64,000 bases of DNA from Macrosoma leucophasiata (GCA_036365455.1 JAWQUS010000032.1:19166001-19230000), one strand, 5' to 3'; positions 19,990-32,239 are shown, counted from the stretch's first letter. Program-made: numbers and translations. The notes: generated from the letters alone by a model not told the origin.

Positions 19990-22435
19990 TTTTATTTCTG
20001 TGCAGACTTATAAAGAGCAAATAAGTTAGCGCCTTTTAACATTTAATTGTTATGACCGTTATGTGTGGAGCCTGTAAAGTTTTATCATTATGTGTAGAGC
20101 CTCACGCCTCCGCGGAGCACTGATTGAGTTCACGAAACGGCTTGAAAGATTCTTTTTTTTTTTGTGTATTTTCGGTAGGGCTGAGTATTATAGATTGTAA
20201 AGCATTTTCATATCGCTAAGTTGATACGAAATTCACTGAATCAGCTACTAGCATACAGTGGAACTAACGCGATGGTACGTTTGTCTTCTAGCGGAGGTGG
20301 TCGCTTGTAGTCGCGGCCGGGGCTCGCGGCGCCAGCCTTCAACCTAACTAAGGTAATGCATGGCTGCCTTCTTATCCAAACAAAATACATTATAATAAAC
20401 ATAGTCATTCAAAAAATATTAAAAACCCGATTGCTTCAAAATTAAAGGTCAATGAAATAAAAAAAATAATAATTACAATTCACGTAACAGAAATTATTTA
20501 ATTATATCGTATGATTAGAGAAATATCTTGTTAATTAATAATTATGGAATAAATGTCACAACACTCTATGTTATAACGAATAGGCAATCGGACAGGTATC
20601 GAAAATAAATGTAAAATATGATTAGAATGAATGTTTGTGTAATAATACGATGACTCATTAAATATTTTCGTGAAATATTAATGATTAATATTTTTAAATT
20701 GCAAAATAAAATGTAATAATTTTAATATTTTTTACCTGTGCTCTATGTCAAACGAAACATTAATCACCGGACGTGACGTCATATGTTTGTACAACAAATA
20801 ATTAACTCAAGTGATACTTTGATTTATTGGCTCTTTTTTTGGATATTTTCTACGTTATTTACACCAAAAATAAGTTATACGAAATTCGACAAAATTAATT
20901 TGCACTTGGTTAGTCGTATGGAATTAAAAGATTCACTTTGATTGCAAACAGTTGACGTCACATTGTTCAGAGCCATTCGGCACCGTTTACGCGGCATTTT
21001 TGAAATTATAAAATGTATGTGTAGTTTCTGGTACTTTAACATGTTTAAATAATAAAATTAATATTTTTTGTGGTTAAATAAACGTATAAAGAATAATTTT
21101 AGACACATTTTCAAAAGTTGTCCGATTCCCTATTGCTTATTTATGACAGATACAAATACTTACCTACTATTGCCGAGCGATAGAATATCTTAATGCTTAT
21201 ATACTTAACACTTTAGAAATCTTGAATTATGATTAAAGCCAAAATTAAAGCAGTTGAAATAATATGCGTCGCATAAATTTCAAGTCTCATCAGGCAGTCG
21301 CAGTCGCTGTCGGGTGGCTCTTGGGCTGTTGTTGGGGCCAGTTCCGTTAAATGTAATACTATCTACACGACTGTAATGTAAACACTTATTTATTCGATGT
21401 CTTCTTATTTTTACATACCTACGAGTATAACCGCATATAAATACTTTTTGCGAGCATTAAAATTTCTCTTTCCCGATGTTTCCAAGTGATATTATTTAAA
21501 TTAATAAACACGAACCGCTTATATTATGTTAAATACCGCTAAATGTTAATTTATTTCAGAATTATAGATGGCGTGCATTAATTATTAATAATATTAAACA
21601 TTATATTGATACATTATAATACACACCTCACGGTGATATTCTCTAAAATGTCGAATTAATACTAATAGGTATTCATGCTGAAATAAATGCAACATGATTA
21701 CATAATCAAGATCATTCCATTCCATTATACCTATATACGAGTAGCTAATTATGTTTTGAAGTAAAATGTAAGGTGAATTACCGATAGTTACGTCTTGTGA
21801 GGGGTGCTTCCCAATTGGATTGATGGGAAGCTTCCCTTGTGTGGTGTTATTTGAATCACCTTATAGCGAGTATAGCGACGTATTTGATTGTGATTTTCTG
21901 CATAATGCAGAAGCGTTGGTTAACATATATTGAGCTAGTTGGCTAAGATATATTGTTATTTACCATCTCAACGGAACATAGAATGATGCAAATATTAATA
22001 TAGGTGGTATTGTAATATTTTTATTTTTCGCAATAACACATGCGAGTGAACTTAGAAAATAAGGAATAAAAAAATTAAGTTCTTAAGAATATTTAATAAA
22101 TAGTTGTGCCGATCCTCTCGGGCTTCACACTGGAACTCTGCCATTAATACTTAAATCCCAATGGAACACCTTATGGGTCGCTCATGAGTATAATTTTCGC
22201 CTCTCTGATAATGTGACGTGTCGTGTTGTGTGCGGAGTGTCGTCTCTACTCTCTACAAACACTGACCGGTTTGTATCTCACTATCTTACTTACTACTACT
22301 AACAATAAGTACTTGCTTCATGTTTGCAACTCACCGAGGTTGAAAAGGGTATCTTGGGCATGCTCCCATGATCCGGACATGTGGAAAGAATATCGAATCA
22401 CATTTCACTGATAGTACAGGCACATTCGGTACAGG
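19990..22435. other. Long AT-rich non-coding stretch
   Basis: No gene. A GC-rich patch at 20285-20340 (AGTCGCGGCCGGGGCTCGCG) could be an untranslated exon but has no confirming signal. CRE-like TGACGTCA occurs at about 20774, with a related GTTGACGTCACA near 20950. Confidence 0.4.
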
Positions 22436-22440
22436 TCCCG

Positions 22441-22694
22441 TCTCGGAGCTCGAAGGCACCCATCACATAATCTATCAGTCGCCAAATGGCAGTGTTCAGC
22501 ACTATCGTGTTCCAGTTAGATGGTAATGTATGGCCCCGTAATAACTATCACAGAGACAACAACTAAGGTCTCAGGAGTGGCAACGCATCTGCATTTTGAC
22601 ATCCGGTGTTTGTGTAGATGTCTATAGGCTACAGTCGCCATTTAACATAAATTAGAACTGCATGTTTGTGATCCAACATTCATACATAAAAAAA
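22441..22694 (+). repeat. R285, 5'-shortened (older subfamily)
   Basis: CTCGGAGCTCGAAGGCACCC, GTGTTCAGCACTATCGTGTT, ATGGCCCCGTAATAACTATC, and the tail CATACATAAAAAAAC. Confidence 0.8.
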
Positions 22695-22699
22695 CGACC

Positions 22700-23300
22700 A
22701 CCAAGCAACAGCGACAGTCGAAACACATCGATGATAAATGACGATAATCTGCGTGAATAACATTCGCAATATGTTTCGATGGTGTTTTCTAATGGCAAAT
22801 GTAATTGCTATAAAGTTTAGTGGCTGTTCCGATTTACACTGAGACCATTGCGACAGCGACAGTGCTGTACTTGGAAAAATTTCGTTCCGATATAGACTGA
22901 AGTGTCATATGACTGTATAATAATAATATGACGGCATAGCTGTCGTCATTTTTGTGCTGTGAGCACTGCAGCTTTCGAGTAAGGTGTTCTCAGTGGTTTG
23001 ATCACGTGACCAACCTCTCACTATTGTTTCATATTAAGATTGCCATTGAAAGATTCCATATGAAAAAATAAAATTCGAAGAAATGGTGTTCATTGCAGTG
23101 TGAAACCATCATTTTACAGGATAGTATTTAAAACTGCTGTCAAACAATAAGGATTCGGCTTCGCAGTACACTATACAAACCAGTACAGTGTACTGCGTGC
23201 AGTCGCCACAGTATATTTCGGAACATAGCCTTCATCATTCGGCAACTCTCTCCGCGACGCGACGCGTACTTGATTACAGCAGGTACCGGCGACCACACGC
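22700..23300. other. Non-coding stretch
   Basis: No gene or repeat recognised. The minus-strand 91-codon frame (23140-23415) runs into the adjacent R285 copy and is not credible. Confidence 0.4.
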
Positions 23301-23306
23301 ACATTT

Positions 23307-23432
23307 GTTTTTTATGTAATGCTGGTGGTTTACAAGAATTCACATAGATGTTAAGTGACTGATACAGCCTATAGACATCTACACAAAAACCAGAGGTCAA
23401 AAATATGGGTTGCATAGATTGTTCCGCCTCTG
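23307..23432 (-). repeat. R285 fragment interrupted by a LINE
   Basis: TTTTTTATGTAATGCTGGTG ... CACAAAAACCAGAGGTCAAA ... CGCCTCTGTATAG, where the match stops at the LINE tail. The rest of this copy is not found beyond the LINE, so the junction includes a deletion or this copy was already truncated. Confidence 0.65.
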
Positions 23433-24775
23433 TATAGAATAGAATAGAATAGAATAGAAAATATTTTTATTTCGAATAGATCTTTACAGATACTTTCAAA
23501 ACGTCAATAAATCATAAACTACCTAGAGCGAATAACCATTACATATAGTAAAAGCAAAATCATATATTAATAGTAAATTCAAAATTAAAATTTAAACTAT
23601 TTGGTTAAAACATAATAATCATAAAATTTTTCAATTCCTTCAATGATAATAAATGAAGAAAAAGAAACACTTATTCGTCAAGATCAATGTTATTCACTTA
23701 GCAGAGTTCCAAGTGCAGTCACTACTGAGAAGAACTCCGCTACCCAACAAACTCAGTAAGAGCTCTTTTAAATGAGAGCTTAAATCTAGTACAGATTATC
23801 GTGAAAAATCAAATAATGTCAACGTCCATAGCATAGATGCAAATAAACTGCTATCTACTAAATGTGATGTAGCCCCTGCAAACCAGAACAGACCAGTCCC
23901 CACCAACAGCACCCGTTCACGAGTATGACGCATGTGACAGCCATTGCCCTCCTCGACCATTTTAGAGGGAAGTGAGCAACCCGCCACACGACGCCGCCAA
24001 AGGCAAAGACATTTAAGCGTGCATGACTGTTCCGGATATGCATACGGCAAAATAAAAGATGGAATTCATTTTCAGCCAGGGTATTCACATTATTCAACCC
24101 TTAACAATAGATACTAATTACACTGAATACATTAACTGAATACACGAAATCACAGGATCATGAAATAGCCTGGCAGCGATCGCTATAATCCCAAGACGTA
24201 TTATCATTAAGATAATCACTGGTCTTATAGTAATTACATTTATATAAACGTTCTTTCATTACTTTCTTAAATTTATTGATCGATAGACTTTGAACGTTTT
24301 TGGGGATTTGATTAAAGAACCGTATACATTGACCTCTAAAAGAATTACTGACCCTATTCAGCCGCGTTGCATGCATGGACAGCTTGTATTTGTTCCTAGT
24401 ATTTATACTGTGATTGTTACCTATTGTAGGAAACTCATTAATGTTTTTACGGACATATAATACATTTTCATAAATGTATTGCGAAGCTACAGTCAGAATA
24501 TTTATTTCTTTAAATTTATCTCTAAGAGATACCCTCGGACTCAACCCGTAGATAGCCCGGACAGCTCTCTTTTGCAGTACAAAAATAGTGTTGACGTCGG
24601 CGGAATTTCCCCATAGCAAAATGCCATAGGACATTATACTGTGAAAATAACTAAAATAAACAAGGCGAGCCGTCTCGACGTCTGTTAATAGTCTAATCTT
24701 TTTCACAGCAAATGCTGCCGAGCTAAGTCTACTAGCTAATTTGGCAATATGGGGACCCCATTGCAATTTATATAC
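23433..24775 (-). mobile_element. Jockey-like LINE, 5'-truncated
   Basis: The minus-strand element ends in an (ATTCT)n tail (23433-23456 on +). The coding end of the RT ORF is at 24158-24766 and the 3' untranslated part lies between. The left limit near 24775 is where the RT reading frame is lost. Confidence 0.75.
24158..24766 (-). pseudogene. Reverse transcriptase C-terminal region of a jockey-like LINE
   Basis: A 202-codon open remnant. It starts at QWGPHIAKLASRLSSAAFAV and runs through RLVYFSYFHSIMSYGILLWG, FVLQKRAVRAIYGL, KEINILTVASQYIYENVLY and NTRNKYKLS to the natural stop. This is the thumb and C-terminal part that follows the catalytic motifs in jockey/CR1-type polymerases. The FADD box and everything upstream are absent, so it cannot be active. 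It aligns along its whole length with the remnant at 43436-44317 (shared QWGPHI, SYGILLWG, VLQKR, NTRNK), clearly the same lineage but diverged. The methionine that opens the frame is incidental. Confidence 0.85.
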
Positions 24776-24832
24776 AGTTTTTATATACAGTTATATTACC
24801 CTGTTGTAGGTATGTGATAAAGTGACGAACCG

Positions 24833-25145
24833 GCATACAGTTTACATTGATGGTAAGTTATACTGTAGCCTATAAACATCTACATGAAACAGATATTTCA
24901 ATATAGATGCGTTGCCACTTGTCACCCCAAAAGGCGTTCGACGACGCATCGCAGGCGATGCATTCGTGCGAGCTCGCAAATATTTGGAATGCGATGCGAA
25001 TTCGAAGTTATGTTTGGGAGCCCTGAGGTCTAAGGTGTTTCGCGTCTGTAATAGGAATTATGTGGCCATACATTACCTACCATCTAATCGGAACACGATA
25101 GTGCTGAACACTTCCATTTGTCGGCAGATAATATATATTGGGTAA
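24833..25145 (-). repeat. R285, diverged, with internal insertion
   Basis: CATACAGTTTACATTGATGG, TAGATGCGTTGCCACTTGTC, then an unrelated segment (about 24925-25018). The copy resumes at GCCCTGAGGTCTAAGGTGTT and CGGAACACGATAGTGCTGAA. The inserted part contains the inverted words GACGACGCATCGC / GCGATGCG. Confidence 0.6.
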
Positions 25146-25149
25146 CGCG

Positions 25150-25645
25150 GTGATGACAACGTCTTCGAGCACAGATTCAAAAGCTAAACCTAAGACTTCA
25201 GATCTTCTGCTCAAACAGCTATCAATGTGATCGTTAGTCATTTGGTTTAAATTACTACTAAAGTAATAAAGTTTCTATAGTATCGAGCAATATAGAGGTA
25301 TCATCAGTACGCAATCAGTATCTTTCAATTGAAACATCGTGTCATCATTTCAAATAGGCTAAATTATAAAGAATACGGAAACACGGACAAAGAATATACA
25401 ACAACAATTGGATGCCCTTTGACACACGCACACATGTTCGGTGCACATGTGTGCGTGACACGGGCACGTGTTCACTTGTCTTGTACACACACTCAACTGG
25501 CATAATAATATACATTAGGCTGACATAATGTAATTAATTTTCTTCTATTTATCTTTAAAATGGTAAAACAAATCGAAAATAATTTATTATTCTTAATTTA
25601 TGATACCTATTTTTATTATTTAGTATTTCTGGACCATTATTTATT
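25150..25645. other. AT-rich non-coding stretch with a palindrome
   Basis: Nothing coding. A perfect 13-bp inverted repeat (CACGCACACATGT, 25425-25437 and 25445-25457) with a 7-nt loop is the only structure seen. Confidence 0.5.
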
Positions 25646-25650
25646 TATTT

Positions 25651-26016
25651 GAAGCGCGCATGGCCCAGCGGCTGGTGTAGATCGTAAGCGATCTGCTCGG
25701 TTAAGCACTACGGGCGCGGTCGGGTAGTGTGATGGGTGACCGCTAGTGGCAAATTAAATGCGCGTTTCCGTGCTTCGGAGGGCACGTTAAGCCGTCGGTC
25801 CCGGTTGCTATCGATGGATAGCAGTCGTTAAACCTTGTCGGAGGCCTTATGGGCGGTTTGAAAACATCCGACAGTGGGTTCGCCACTAACCCACCCACCT
25901 CCACCAATCCGCATTGGAGCAGCGTGGTGGAGTAAGCTCCAGGCCTCCCCACAAAAAAGGGGAGAGACTCGTGCCCAGCAGTGGGACATAAAATGGGTTG
26001 CCATTATTATTATTAT
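25651..26016 (+). mobile_element. 5S-headed SINE, copy 2
   Basis: A box TGGCCCAGCGG at 25661-25671 and a 5S-like block at 25696-25742 (GGTTAAGCACTACGGGCGCG, then GTGATGGGTGACCGC). The body is as at 5168-5526, ending in AATGGGTTGCC and (ATT)n. The open frames here on both strands are by-products of the repeat. Confidence 0.85.
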
Positions 26017-26795
26017 GTCTCTCGTCAGCACGGGGTCCAATTTGAACCCCGGACCTTTGTCAGGCTTGCGCGGGGACAATGGGGGTCCAACACGTAGAGG
26101 CCCTTTCGAGAATTTTGATCTACTTTGTAATGGGTTATATTCGACGGAACTTCTCTCTGACTGCATCAATAGTTAATACAGGCACAGACAGACCCCGCAG
26201 AATATAATGGGACTATTGTAATGATAAGTGATTCGCCAAACTTTGGGCTATGTGGGTGGACTGGGGGGACTAGCTGGCTGGGCCTATGGAGTGAGATCCG
26301 GCACCTGCCTATATTCAACATCTCACATTATCGAATCCTACTTTAGGCAGGTGGTGACTCGCCTCTCCTTGGTGGGCCCCCCAAACAGCCAACCCGATGG
26401 TCGACGGGGGGCAACACTGTTGAGAGAGGCTGGGGGTGTCGAGAGGTGTGGCCCCGGTTTCACCATCACGAGCGAGTAATCTCGAGCTCGGAGCGGGCTT
26501 CCCCGCTATTATGCCTTTAGACACTTCCACCCCCGAGTGTATGGCTCTTGCAGAAATGTAGACAACAGCCTATTATCTAAATTTCTGCAAATGCCATACC
26601 TCTAGCGCCCCACTCTGACCGGCCAATGAAGGCAAGCCAGAGGTGAGAGACCTGATGCTCTGTCCGGCCGTACCTCTGTGTGGCGGACGAGGCGGAGCCC
26701 AGTTCTCTCGGAGGAACTCGAGATGATGGTAGGGGGTGGTGTCGCTACTCACCAACAGCTCGCCACAAGCTGCTCTGCCCCCTTATTATTATTAT
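26017..26795 (+). mobile_element. GC-rich retroposon segment ending in (TTA)n
   Basis: Begins directly after the (ATT)n of the 5S-SINE and ends CTGCTCTGCCCCCTTATTAT with a long TTA/TTAT run. This looks like a LINE 3' region ending in a triplet tail. Frames such as 25874-26176 (SLVSTGSNLNPGPLSGLRGD) cross the junction and show no known domain. Class not identified. Confidence 0.45.
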
Positions 26796-27415
26796 TATTA
26801 TTTATTTTATTTTTGTTTACTTTGACATTTTAACCAACGTATCAGTTGTTATTTGCTTTAATTTTATATTTTCAAATGAATTTTTGAGTTAATATTTATT
26901 GTCAAATTAATGAAGGATGAAACAAAAAAAATACTGGTGGTTTTTAGGGTTAATTCCTTGTAGACGGAACTAACTCACTAAAATATATTTTATATTCGTT
27001 GAGGGCACGGATCTAAACGAAGATAAAAAATTGTTTTATTTGAATTTACGATTTTTCTGCATTTTTGTAGAAACAGTAGGAATCGTAAACAATAACTAAT
27101 TCATTACACCTAGTTGAGTTTTTGAAGGACACAAGACGGCTACCATTAAATTGTGCATAATACGTATTAGTTTTCACTAACTATTCTCAGCAAAAACGCA
27201 GTTCTACATAATAATTTACTAAGCTAATGTTGTTCCTTTTTCAAAGAAGCCACTAAAGATATTCATGGACCCTTCGCACGCATATGGGCTCGCCACTCAC
27301 ACGCTTATGTATTCAGTGGTCGCAATCATTTGCGAACAATCAATCAGATATGTATGTGTGCGTGTGTGTACGTCAGCCCACTTCCCGGAAGCTATAAATA
27401 AATTAATAACATGTT
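26796..27415. other. AT-rich non-coding stretch
   Basis: Nothing recognised. Confidence 0.4.
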
Positions 27416-27417
27416 TC

Positions 27418-27937
27418 TTTTTAGGGTTCCCTACTCATAGCGTCATTCGTGTGTCTGTAGGTCTGTCTTACCTGTCCGCCATCATAGTCATATTGGTTCT
27501 AAACTACCTAGCCTATAGACACCCACACAAAGACCAAGGTGCAGATGCGTTACCACTCCTGAGTCCTAAGGTTATGTTATGCCTCTGTGCCGAAAATTAC
27601 AGGGCCGTACGCTGTAGGTACATTACCACCTGACCGGAACACGATAGTGCTGAACACTACCATTTAGCGGCAAGTACATTAGGTAATGTGGTGGTGCCTA
27701 CGCCCGCGAGATCCGTCACTGGAGCTCTACCACCAGTAAAAAAATGTGTTTTGGATCATCACAATGAAACCCGTTATTTGATAAGTCACTTAATTAAAGG
27801 CGAAAAACAATACGGAAAATAGACATCTATATTACAAGAAAACCTATAAGAAGTGTAATGAAGGTTACATAGGAATTTTATCACTTGTCAGAACCCTGCA
27901 CACAGGAGTCCGACTCGTACTTGACCGGTTTTTATTA
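27418..27937 (+). repeat. GTCTGTCTGTC-type repeat with nested R285
   Basis: Left end TTTAGGGTTCCCTACTCATA, then TGTGTCTGTAGGTCTGTC. R285 is inserted at 27508-27737. Right end AGGAGTCCGACTCGTACTTG then ACCGG. Confidence 0.6.
27508..27737 (-). repeat. R285, 3'-truncated (younger subfamily)
   Basis: CCTATAGACACCCACACAAA, GCCGAAAATTACAGGGCCGT, TTTAGCGGCAAGTACATTAG, ending GGAGCTCTACCACCAGT with the hairpin nearly intact. A 10-bp duplication (TGTAGGTACA) follows GTACGC. The 122-codon frame across this region is an artefact of the repeat. Confidence 0.8.
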
Positions 27938-28059
27938 TAACTCCTTCGAGCTGTAAATTCGTGGCAAAGGAAGGGTATGTGCGTACGTCGCGTCGTTGAC
28001 TCATTGTTTTGTATTCGATGATTTATATCGACGTCGGCTTCGGGAATTACTTTAAATGA

Positions 28060-28211
28060 TCAGGGGCCTTATTCTCGTATCATAAACTCTTTGAATCGCA
28101 ACTGAATTGATTCGCTGTCGTGCGCTAACCAATGCGCGCGTCCTGTGTTAGAAGACAGCGAACCGATTCAATTCAGATTCAACGACTTTGTGTTACGAGA
28201 AGGCTCCTGAT
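28060..28211. mobile_element. Short palindromic element (MITE-like) with ~58-bp arms
   Basis: The left arm begins CAGGGGCCTTATTCTCGTAT and reaches ATTGATTCGCTGTC. The right arm, read in reverse complement, begins CAGGAGCCTTCTCGTAACAC and reaches AATCGGTTCGCTGTC. The arms are imperfect, with a ~35-bp centre. Flanking AT on each side could be a 2-bp target duplication. No ORF. Confidence 0.7.
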
Positions 28212-28339
28212 GTTTTTGTACTTCGTTTATATGCGATTTGTGTTTATAGACATAGTATGTTCTTAGGTTTTCGCGAGCTGCACTCATTGAAATAAAACTA
28301 GTTTTCGGATTTATCTCGCGTATATTAAACTAAAATGAT

Positions 28340-28450
28340 TATTTAAAATCGAACCGACGTTTCGGTCGCTTTTCAGCTTCCGTGGTCTCGGGCAGCCTGA
28401 GGTGGTAATCGTCTGACAGCAGTTTGAAAAATTATTATGTGCAGCTACCT
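28340..28450 (+). repeat. Interspersed repeat fragment (CGGGCAG family)
   Basis: ATCGAACCGACGTTTCGGTC then GTGGTCTCGGGCAGCCTGAG, paired with 19895-19985. Confidence 0.45.
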
Positions 28451-28704
28451 CCATCTATTTCGCAAACGTCTTGCGTTCAGGATTATCACAAAAGTTACTA
28501 AAGTTAAAACATCCAAATTTCAATAGAGAAGATGGTTGGCGATTGTCACCAACATGGGATCCAATACTCAGTAGAATAAAAGCCTAACCGCAACAGTCTG
28601 TAAAACCTCAAGATACAATTAGTAACTTTTGTTTATAGACATGTTGACCACATCGCCACAAGGAAATTCTATTATTTCCAATTGATTAAATACATTTTCT
28701 TTAC

Positions 28705-28960
28705 CTCTAGTGGAGGAGAATTCTTCCGCTAGTGAACAATGGCGGTCAAACCATTCCAATAGGGTTTTAGTAGAAATAACAACGCGGGATTGGCACCAGT
28801 GTCGCGCGACAGAACTACCGCCGCTGCGATCGCCCATCCGCCTGCCAAGCGTGTCGATTATAGCATATTCTCCCCTATTCACGCACAACTCTACTGTGGG
28901 TGTCTTTGTGGAAGGCTTTGTTTAGCAGTGGACGTGTTTCGGCTGGAGTGATGATGATGA
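28705..28960 (+). repeat. Hairpin-head repeat with CAGTGGACGTG end
   Basis: Imperfect stem CTAGTGGAGGAGAATTCTTC plus CGCTAG, then GGCGGTCAAACCATTCCAAT, AGTGTCGCGCGACAGAAC, CGCCTGCCAAGCG, and the end AGCAGTGGACGTG with an (ATG)n-like tail. It overlaps the tail of the following LINE by a few bases. This is the best copy of the family seen at 1740-2003, 2700-2945 and 59030-59170. Confidence 0.6.
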
Positions 28961-28964
28961 TATG

Positions 28965-29610
28965 TATGTATGTATCTTCACGCCAGGTCCCTAACGGGGT
29001 AGGCAGAGAGTGTAGAGCGAGAGATATCCCGGTTCTGACATTCCTCTCGTACCTCGTCTACCTTCATCATTCTCTTCATACATGCACGCCGATTCCTAAG
29101 ACTTTTGACCCCACCATCAGACAGAACTCGACCTATTTGGTCATGGTAGGTCAGTCTTGGTCTTCCTGGGCCTCTGCAACCATCCACATTCGCATTGTAT
29201 ATCTGTTTAGTCTTTCGCTCATTCGACATTCTTTCTATATGCCCGAACCATCGGAGCATAACTTTTTTCATTTTTATACCGATACAATCATTCACACAAA
29301 GCCTCTTTCTTACATCTTCATTAACGCGAATTAATCAACGCGAATTAATCAGGTCTTGCGCAAAGATCTCATCTCGACCGCGCTTAACTTACTTTCATGC
29401 TCTTTCCTGCATACCCAGCTCTCGCTTCCATATGAAAGCGTTGGAGTTAGTACAGCATTATGTACGGCTAGTCGAGCCCGCTGGCTGAGATGTTTTGATT
29501 CTAGCGCTTACCCAACGCTCCATTCACGCAATTCCCAGCCAGCACTCTTCTTTCTATGTCGGTGGTGTACCTACCATCCTTGCTAAAAGCACATCCAAGA
29601 TATACAATTT
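28965..29610 (-). pseudogene. RTE-like LINE C-terminal remnant with 3' end
   Basis: Open from 29295 down to 28978. It reads KMKKVMLRWFGHIERM, GPGRPRLTYHDQIGRVL, NRRACMKRMMKVDEVREE and LSAYPVRDLA, then stop and a (GTAT)n-like tail. Further upstream, with frameshifts, YLGCAFSKDGRYTTDIERR and AVEMRSLRK-like pieces are readable, so the remnant extends to about 29610. The extremely short 3' untranslated region and the simple-repeat tail fit the RTE clade, although clade assignment is by inference. The RT catalytic region is absent. Confidence 0.75.
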
Positions 29611-29624
29611 TTTTTTATCCACCT

Positions 29625-30715
29625 GTTCTAACACTGCATCATCTACATACTACCCTTGCATTTGTTCTCTGTTCATGATGATATGTGATCTGCTGCAAGC
29701 AGGCGTATGGAACTGCTCGTAGAGTGCTAGAGCACAGTGACATGACACCTTTGGTCTTCGAACTTTCGTCGTCATCTTCCTATTCAACTTATATTTGACG
29801 CATGCAATAGTGAATTACTCCTACACTAGAACTCAAAATATTGTATTGAACATGAACGGAGAGGTATCAACATTAATAATCCATAATACAATGTCTACTT
29901 ATTTTTACTGACTATATACCTGCTGTTATCTACCAAACACGCCATAAACAATATGGTTGTGTCACATAAATGTCTAATCGCTGTCCTCTGTTTAATGTTC
30001 CACAATAACTCAAACAAACAGACAAACAAAGTTGCTCGATGTCTTCTATGCATTGTTCGATTTGCACACAAGCTGACACGTACCAGACATTATTTTATGG
30101 TAACGTACATCTACTATGGGTTCACACTGACTGAATGTTAACATGAGTTATGAAGCATTTTTCTATCTTTCAACTGCTTCAACTGTTCTCACTTCTGATA
30201 CGCTGGGGTACTAGATTCGATCCCCGCAGGGTGTGCTTTTGGTATCTTTCCATTTTTCGTCTTGCATGTACCTAAAGCATTTTACTCTGTCTATCTCATC
30301 GGGAAATACGGGCTAAGAGTTAAATTCCTCACTTTAGCTGGTCCGATTTGCACTAAAATATTGAAATAGCATACATTCTTAATATCTCGTTTGAAACTCA
30401 AAGATAACTGATGTGTAATAATGTTGAGAGCTGATCTGTTCACATTTACACCGTGAACATCTAAAACCCAATGGGTCAACTCTTTAGATTCTCGTCGTTC
30501 AAATCTAGTCATGTCATACATTTCACATTACACATTCACGATAGAATACATAATGGGATTTCTTAAAATCTAAGGATAACATGGTTAAAAATAATTCTGG
30601 AGACATCCTTTATGAATGTTTCATCAGTGTGAACTTACAGCTACATCAGCGTATAAAACACGAGCAATAAAGTATCGAACAAAATAACAGGAGCCACACT
30701 CACGGACTGCTCATA
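29625..30715. other. Non-coding stretch
   Basis: No gene. A B-box-like GATTCGATCCCCGC at 30212-30225 suggests a scrap of a tRNA-derived SINE. Nothing else was recognised. Confidence 0.4.
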
Positions 30716-30719
30716 AATA

Positions 30720-30860
30720 CATCTCGTAAGGAGGCGTGCGGCTGCGGACGCGGTGTGTGGACTCGGTGTGCAGACGGGGCGCGCGTTTGATGTGACGCGC
30801 GACCGGAGTTGTGCGACACATCAGTGGCGCGTCACGCTGCTTGTTTTGCTCCTCCCTCGC
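30720..30860. other. GC-rich patch
   Basis: GGCGTGCGGCTGCGGACGCG through GACGCGCGACCGGAG. It stands out from its AT-rich surroundings. It could be an untranslated exon or promoter, but no frame, TATA box or splice pair supports that. Confidence 0.3.
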
Positions 30861-30864
30861 TAGA

Positions 30865-32235
30865 CTGCTGCCAACTTGTTTCCAGCTTTAATTTTGTTTG
30901 CACAAATCGATTGTGATCTATTTGTGATGAAGGAACTGTTTCGTTCAATTCATTTATTTTTATGCCAATACAATGGTTTCAAAATTTTTACACAATTTTA
31001 AATGTACCTGAAAACAGTGCAGTCAACATCAAATAAAACCAGTTGATGTTTGTTTAAATTTAAAGTTAGTCATAATCGTAAATAACACAATAACTACCTA
31101 TGATTTTATTTTCCATTCATACTCAAGCATTCAATTAATACAAAATAATGAAAATTTAAATAAAAATGTGAAAATATTTTTAAAAAATAATGTTTTGGTT
31201 TAACACTAATGCACTAAATCTATCAACGACATACATAACCAAATCTATTTAAGCTGCAGTGAGTGGTGATTCACTCCCGCTCCCGCTCCCGATGTCCAGC
31301 CGCACCCGCGCTGGACTACCGCCAAACTATTTACTGTTTCGTAAATAGTTAGTATCGTTAAATACATCGTTAACATTACGTTAATTGACTTGTGTTAGTC
31401 GCACAACAATAACGTTTGATTGATGTGTGGAGGTGGCGAGTGGTTTACGTTCGTTCGTAAGTTTGTGATGTGTTGCACATGTGGTTCTGTAATGATCTAC
31501 GACGCGGCGCGTGGCTGCTGTGACTATGTGTCATCTACAGCTTAATATTTTGTGTGTATGCCCGAAGTAAGGACTTTACAAAACCTTGAAAATAAGCTTA
31601 CTGTCTTAATTAAGCTCTTTTCGGACAAAACGGATTTCCTTGTCACTGCTGTCCTCTTAACTTACTTGACTTAAGGTGCTATGTCCCCTAGCTAGGGCAG
31701 AGGGCGTCCATAGTGCGTCGCCATCCCTGTCGGTCAGACTGCTGTCCTCTACCCTGTTGAAATTGAAAGTATTGTTATTGATCTATTCCATCAAAAATCC
31801 ATTTGAAATTAAGCAAATCAGGTAGATGTGACATTTAACTAGCAATATAGCCTCTTTTGTTTACTTACTTAGCTTTTAATTTGCGTTTGCCGGAAAATTA
31901 AGTGAAAATGCTGATTGGGTTACAATTTTTTTGTGATATCACAGTATGAGTCGGGTCGGTCCCGGTCCGAGCACCTGTGCACCACGTCGTATGAACGAGA
32001 TGATATCTCCGCCATGTGTTCACTTTCTACCACTCATAATGGTTATTCTTCACACTACTTAATTTTGCCGAGTATTGTGCAAAGTTCATTGACTTTATAA
32101 TCGGGTAAAGCAGTGTAAGAGTGAAATTCCAAAGACAATAGTTCAGTTTAACACGTATTGTTAAAATGTATCTGTGTGTCTCGATTCTAGAGATGTCATG
32201 CATATGACATTTCCGTAATTCCTACTAACTACCGC
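30865..32235. other. Non-coding stretch
   Basis: No gene. Small structures: (CTCCCG)n at 31277-31293, a perfect 10-bp hairpin AACTATTTAC / GTAAATAGTT near 31325-31350, and a repeat-like segment at 31675-31745 (AAGGTGCTATGTCCCCTAGC). Confidence 0.4.
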
Positions 32236-32239
32236 ACCG

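Noticed and set aside
24930..25015. Insertion within an R285 copy as a fourth long fold-back palindrome
   Set aside because: The inverted words (GACGACGCATCGC / GCGATGCG) are short and imperfect, so it does not meet the standard of the other cases.
25828..26176. Overlapping 100- and 113-codon frames
   Set aside because: They lie across the junction of the 5S-SINE and the following retroposon segment, on opposite strands, with no recognisable domain.
27265..27633. 122-codon plus-strand frame
   Set aside because: Runs from unique DNA through a GTCTGTC-type repeat into R285; the latter part repeats in other copies out of frame.
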